Shown here one piece after another: positions 59,976 to 64,000 of a stretch of DNA of 64,000 bases. Within the stretch, counting starts at the first letter, position 1, and every line of letters begins with the position of its first letter. This DNA is from Capitulum mitella (Eukaryota > Arthropoda > Thecostraca > Pollicipedomorpha > Pollicipedidae), in NCBI GenBank assembly GCA_030062745.1, contig CP099839.1:36241293-36305292 (forward strand). The letters are read 5' to 3'. The notes beneath the pieces were generated by a model. The model did no database searches. It was not told where the DNA came from and worked only from the letters and a program-made list of their open reading frames with translations. Both the position numbers and the translations under genes were made by a program.

Positions 59976-60889
59976 GTCTTCGCACGCAGACTCGGCAAGG
60001 TTCGCGCTCACTTAGACTGACGAGTCCAGTTTATGGATATGGGCTAACTATCGGATGAACAGTCATGCCAAGCTCACCTGCACTCAGCCGAAAATCTTTC
60101 CAAAATCGGAAATGATTTACAATGGGCGTAATTTCAGTGGCAAAGGCTGGTATCTGCATAGTGCGATGCATTTGAAACGCCTGATATGTTTGACATGTCA
60201 CGATCACTGCTACTACCAGGATGAACGCCATTCTTGTCTGCTCTGACAATGATTTCATTTCGGCCACACATGTTATGTCGTCAAAATTGCGTAGAACATA
60301 ACCAAATTTGTGCCACTCCTTTTCACAACCTTCTAGTGATCTGTCTTAAAAGTGGCCATCAGTATGTGCGTTTATGAGCATTTGTATGGTCGTGAGTATT
60401 GCTCATTTTCAAGGGCCTTTTCTCACAACTTTCATGCAAAATCAAGCATCTGCAGTTGCTCTCAGATGTTAGTGTCGTCCAAAAACATCCAGTAATCCAT
60501 TCGGCTCAAGCTGCAAAATTATTTACAAGGCACTCACTTTGCAATTTGCTGACGTCTTGCTACGTCTGTGTACGAAGCTTGCGCCACGGACATTGACAGT
60601 AATTTAATTCCGACAGTTCTACCTAAAGTGCATGCATTACGTGGCATCCATTTCATTTGACCTGATACGACATTTTTCATCCAGTTCTCTACGTTATCTT
60701 GCTTCATTAAAAATAACCGAGAGTAATGTAGGGCTGAATCTTTAATTCCCTTTCCTGGAAATTTCGTCGGGCAGTGTCAGCCATCAATTCATCGCGTGAC
60801 TGCCCTTCAGTGACAAGTGACAGCCAGGGGACAGTGATGACCTTCCGAGAAATTACCAGGCCGGATGGATCACGCATCAAACCACAGAA

Positions 60890-61104
60890 ACCATGGAAAG
60901 AGAGAGAGAAGGGAGACGGGGAAAGAGAGAGAGAAAGGAGAGGGAGAAAGAGGCGGGGGAAATCAGGCAGATAACCAGACATACAGGTAGGAAGATAGAT
61001 AGAGGAAGGAATAGATGGAGAAATAGATAGATAGATGATAAATAGATAGACAGATGGATAGATGGACGGATAGGTAAATACGTAGATAGATAGACAGAGG
61101 GAAA
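60890..61104. repeat. Purine-rich (GA)n-like tract passing into GATA repeat
   Basis: About 75 bases of GAGA/GAAAG-rich sequence (about 60897-60960) give way to GATA/GACA tetranucleotide repeats (about 60985-61095). On the complementary strand this is a pyrimidine tract. It abuts the left arm of the Penelope-like pair, so it may mark an insertion junction. Confidence 0.9.
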
Positions 61105-61900
61105 AGCGCACATGTGACGAAATGTCTGTGGTAACACGCATATACACAACATTCCACCACATTGGTGAGTTTTAAGTTTTATTTCACCTGCCATGTTGTG
61201 CCGTATTATGGGGCTGATACCTGTCCCTTTCTCTTAGTAGATGATGAGCTTTATTTCCGCATTTTTGTCTGTTGGGTTGACGTTGGTGCTGACAATGTTT
61301 CGCAAGACCTTTTCCTTAACCTTGTGTGATGGTGGTATTTGGTTACGGTAAAACAGCTGATGGCACTGTTTATTATCGCGTGGTGTGGGGTTTTCACGGT
61401 TGAGGGAAGACCTGATATCCTCGTCTACCTCACTGTTGGACTAACCGTTATTGACAAGTATTGGCAGCGCCAACGTTCTTGGTGTGTGCTGGTCTAGTCG
61501 GTACAGTACCTTACCGCTCGTCCGACGAAAGAACGGATGACAGCCTTGCGGTAACTCTCTGGGCATTCTCTGGTCGCTTTCACATAAAATGGCCTGTATC
61601 GCAAGATCTGCGGTGCATTTTGGTGACGAGAGTACCTTCACTAGCATTTATGTCTACATCCAGAAAGGGTATGCGGTTGTCAGTGCTCAGGCCTATGGTA
61701 AATCTGAACACAGATTCCTGTTGCATAACAGTTTGCAGGAAAAGCAAGTGGGCCTCGTCTCTGATATCGGCAAATATGTCGTCGACATATGGACAGTATA
61801 TGTGTGGCTTGAGGTCTGGGTTTTGAAGTGCACCTGTACATGTTTGTAAACATACATCTGGCTCGAAAACCGTGTTCTGAAAAAACCAAACCTCAAGGAA
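61105..61900 (-). mobile_element. Penelope-like retroelement fragment, left arm of an inverted pair
   Basis: Read on the - strand, a broken frame gives an upstream ALQNPDLKPH segment, then the reverse transcriptase catalytic motif YVDD (codons at 61779-61790), and then RFTIGLSTDNRIPFLDVDIN. These match the palm and following region of Penelope-like reverse transcriptases, in which a -NRIPFLDV- type motif follows the YVDD. Downstream the frame breaks (stop after GHFM), but nucleotide similarity to the right arm continues to about 61105. It ends beside a GATA simple repeat. The 5' part of the RT and any intact GIY-YIG domain are missing, so the copy is dead. The two arms look roughly 80 percent identical by eye. 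Confidence 0.82.
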
Positions 61901-62840
61901 CACTTAGATGTCGACAACATATTTGTCGATGTTAGAGACGAGGCCAACTTGCACGTCCTTCAAGCTGCCATGCAACAGGAGTCTGTACTGAGATTTACCA
62001 CGGACCTGAGCATTGACAACCGCATACCCGTTCTGAATGTAGACATAAATGCTAGTAAAGGCACTTCCGTCACCAAAATGCACTGCAAACCTACCGATAC
62101 AGGCCTTTTCATGAATACGGTCAGTGAATGCCCAGAGCTTTACCGCACGGCTGCCATCCGCTCTTTCGTTGGACGAGCGGTGAGATGCTGCACCGTCTGG
62201 ACCAGCACGCATCAAAAATGTCAGCTCTGCAAATATTTGCCAATAACGGTTAGTCCAACAGCGAGGTGGATAAAGAGATCAGGTCTCTCCTCAACTGTGA
62301 AAACTCCATACCACGCGATAATAAACAGTGTCATCAGCTGTTCTACCGTAACCAAATGTCATCATCACACAAGGCTGACGAAAATGTCTTACAAAACATC
62401 ATTAGCACCAACGTCAACTCAACAGACAAAAACGCGGAAATAAAGCTCATCATCTACTACAAAAGTAAGACAGATAGCAGCCTCATTATGCGAAACAACC
62501 AGGTGAAACAACCTGAAACGCACCAGTCTAATTTACGAGTTTACATGCCCACACGGAGACTGCTGGCTCCGTAACTCAAATCAGGCATGACCACAACATT
62601 GTAACGACGACGAATGACCATGCACCTGCAGGAGGGAGCTCCAGATCAGCACATGCACCAACTACATAGCAGAAACCTCCTACGATCTGCATGAACCGAG
62701 AACACCCGGATACTGAAATACTGCTCTAACACACGCCGACTCCAGGTACTCGAGGCATTCGTTGTTAGGGAGAACATGTCTGAGTTAAGCAAAGCGGCCA
62801 AGTCGTGTAAAGCTTTAAAGCTTTTCAGTCATCCAGTGGG
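61890..62840 (+). mobile_element. Penelope-like retroelement fragment with GIY-YIG remnant, right arm
   Basis: The + strand carries the same RT segment as the left arm (LRFTTDLSIDNRIPVLNVDI), but the catalytic YVDD is replaced by a DVDN-like sequence, so polymerase activity would be lost. After several frame changes, 62537-62575 reads LIYEFTCPHGDCW. This is followed at about 62587-62850 by GMTTTTL, a stop, RRRMTMHLQEGAPDQHMHQ, another stop, and then TRRLQVLEAFVVRENMSEL. That order is the linker and GIY-YIG endonuclease region typical of Penelope-like elements. The first GIY-YIG strand is eroded. Stops and frameshifts mark it as a pseudo-element. It is oriented opposite to the left arm, starting within about 75 bases of it. 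Confidence 0.85.
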
Positions 62841-62849
62841 AAGGTGACC

Positions 62850-63955
62850 AAATATGTGAAGATGAGCGGTGTAAGCAATAGGGCAAGTGATGGAGTAAAT
62901 GACGGAGTGTATCTTTTCAGGTATATCGTTGGTATGTGGCATCCGGAACTGACGGTGTGTGTAAAACCATTGCTCTAAACGTGCTATCCTGTTTTGTGTA
63001 ACATGCAATTTGACGCGCTTTGAACTCGATATCAGTCACTTTGAAAACGGGGAATGTTTTCCTTGAAGCGTTAGCTGAACAAATATAATGATCGGCGAAC
63101 ATATTTTTGGACAATCGATACCGACAAAAGAGATCATGCGAACCACTGACCAAAGCCCCTGAGAAGGAAAGTCAATGCACGTTTGCCCTTGCACGTAACA
63201 AACATGCTCGAATATTGGAACAGCGCACTACATCCTCTGGCTTTGCTTTTCATGAGTTTTCGAATGCTATGGATGCTAACGTAAGAACAGTAGGACACCG
63301 CAGAGCGGTTCACATTGGCATTCCTTGTCTGTTTGGACCTTTGCTAGTATTTGGTATGACCTTCCTGCCTCACGTATCTCCGTGTGCTGCTGCTGGTGCT
63401 GTGACGCTCGGCAGCCGCATATAAAAGACAATTCTGGCGGCCGGCCGGAGGCCACGCCTGCCTGGACTGTGGAAAATTACTTCAAAAAAATAAAGAGCAT
63501 GTGGCGCTAGCCCGCGAGACAATGGGCATGCAACGCTCCCGGCTTGCAAACGCACAGTACTGTTGGTTGCCTAACGCCATGTGCATTCATGGTTAAGGGT
63601 AACACCCCTCTTTCAAACACCCATCTGTGGTAATTATCTGTGTGCCTCTGAGGAAGCGTGGGCTCCCGTCTGAGGAGGAGACGTATCCGACAGGAGTTAT
63701 TCTCTTGACTGCTAGTTTTCGTCGATTGCGGCCGTAGGTCGTAAACTGGACAAGTTTGGCTTGGTCCGGGGGACCACTGGGTGCGGGCGCTTAACATCAC
63801 TGCAGTGCTTTCCGCAACAGTGAGTACGGGTCTCCTAACCGCCGCTGACATTTCATAATGGCTGTCTGTGGAGTAAGGGTTCAGTCGGATGTCCTTTGGC
63901 CAAGATTACTTTCTACCGACATTTACCTCTGACATTCAGTAGCAATGATTATTGT
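62850..63955. other. No gene recognised
   Basis: Mixed composition after the Penelope-like remnant. Short antiparallel frames only. Confidence 0.5.
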
Positions 63956-63959
63956 TTGC

Positions 63960-64000
63960 AGTTAGCTCACCCTGGTTTTGTAGTTAGCTCATTCTGGTTT
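63960..64000. repeat. 22-bp tandem repeat at the window edge
   Basis: GTTAGCTCACCCTGGTTTTG at 63961 and a variant with ATT for ACC at 63983. The array may continue outside the window. Confidence 0.85.

Larger units (their letters stand above)
59154..61104 (+). other. Probable downstream intron of the receptor gene, mostly unassigned
   Basis: This follows the strong donor GTGAGTG. No exon with receptor similarity was recognised. It holds a short GC-rich patch at about 59750-59970 and a purine-rich then GATA-rich simple repeat at 60890-61104. The rest is AT-rich with no recognisable gene. Calling it intron is inference from the donor site. Confidence 0.5.

Overview
The window reads as animal nuclear DNA, most likely from an arthropod (crustacean or chelicerate rather than a compact insect genome). 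It has no operons and no long conserved open reading frame. The only host gene I recognise is split by GT/AG introns. Most of the rest is intron or intergenic DNA filled with transposon remnants, minisatellites and sharply bounded GC-rich islands. The arthropod call rests on two exons of a metabotropic GABA-B receptor subunit 2 whose sequence looks arthropod-like, plus the repeat types present. The species is not determined.

Host gene: two consecutive phase-0 exons on the + strand (58114-58251 and 58986-59153) encode 102 residues of the extracellular Venus-flytrap ligand-binding domain. The exons before and after them were not found, so flanking sequence may be intronic.

Mobile elements: (i) about 1.1-1.3 kb elements with inverted ends, several bounded by TTAA, look like non-autonomous piggyBac-type transposons. 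These lie at 6824-7984, 11694-12867, 24464-25664, 36249-37540, 41638-42726 and 44533-45787. A further inverted pair of related copies lies at 19020-19572 and 20008-20960. (ii) A decayed Penelope-like retroelement pair sits head to head at 61105-62840, with reverse transcriptase and a GIY-YIG remnant. (iii) The 3' end of a non-LTR retrotransposon lies at 31627-32330 on the - strand. (iv) A tRNA-derived SINE lies at 28030-28337 on the - strand.

Islands and tandem repeats: GC-rich, CpG-rich blocks of 0.2-1.5 kb recur through the window (for example 10060-10800, 15990-17470, 22085-22720, 23210-24455, 25980-26790, 29560-30200, 32640-33200, 39850-40440, 52076-52600, 57060-57990). Many contain or adjoin GC-rich minisatellites with units of 21, 30, 34, 35, 37, 38, 55 and 69 bp. 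Some share a palindromic A/T core, TGCATWATGCA.

The most interesting observation is that several unrelated TTAA-type families are rich in nuclear-receptor half-sites (AGGTCA/TGACCT), and that paired half-sites (DR4, IR1) fall at matching positions in separate copies of three families. That is a hypothesis about regulatory cargo, not a demonstrated system. I found no clearly new multi-gene system here. No rRNA, intact tRNA, CRISPR or prokaryotic feature was seen.
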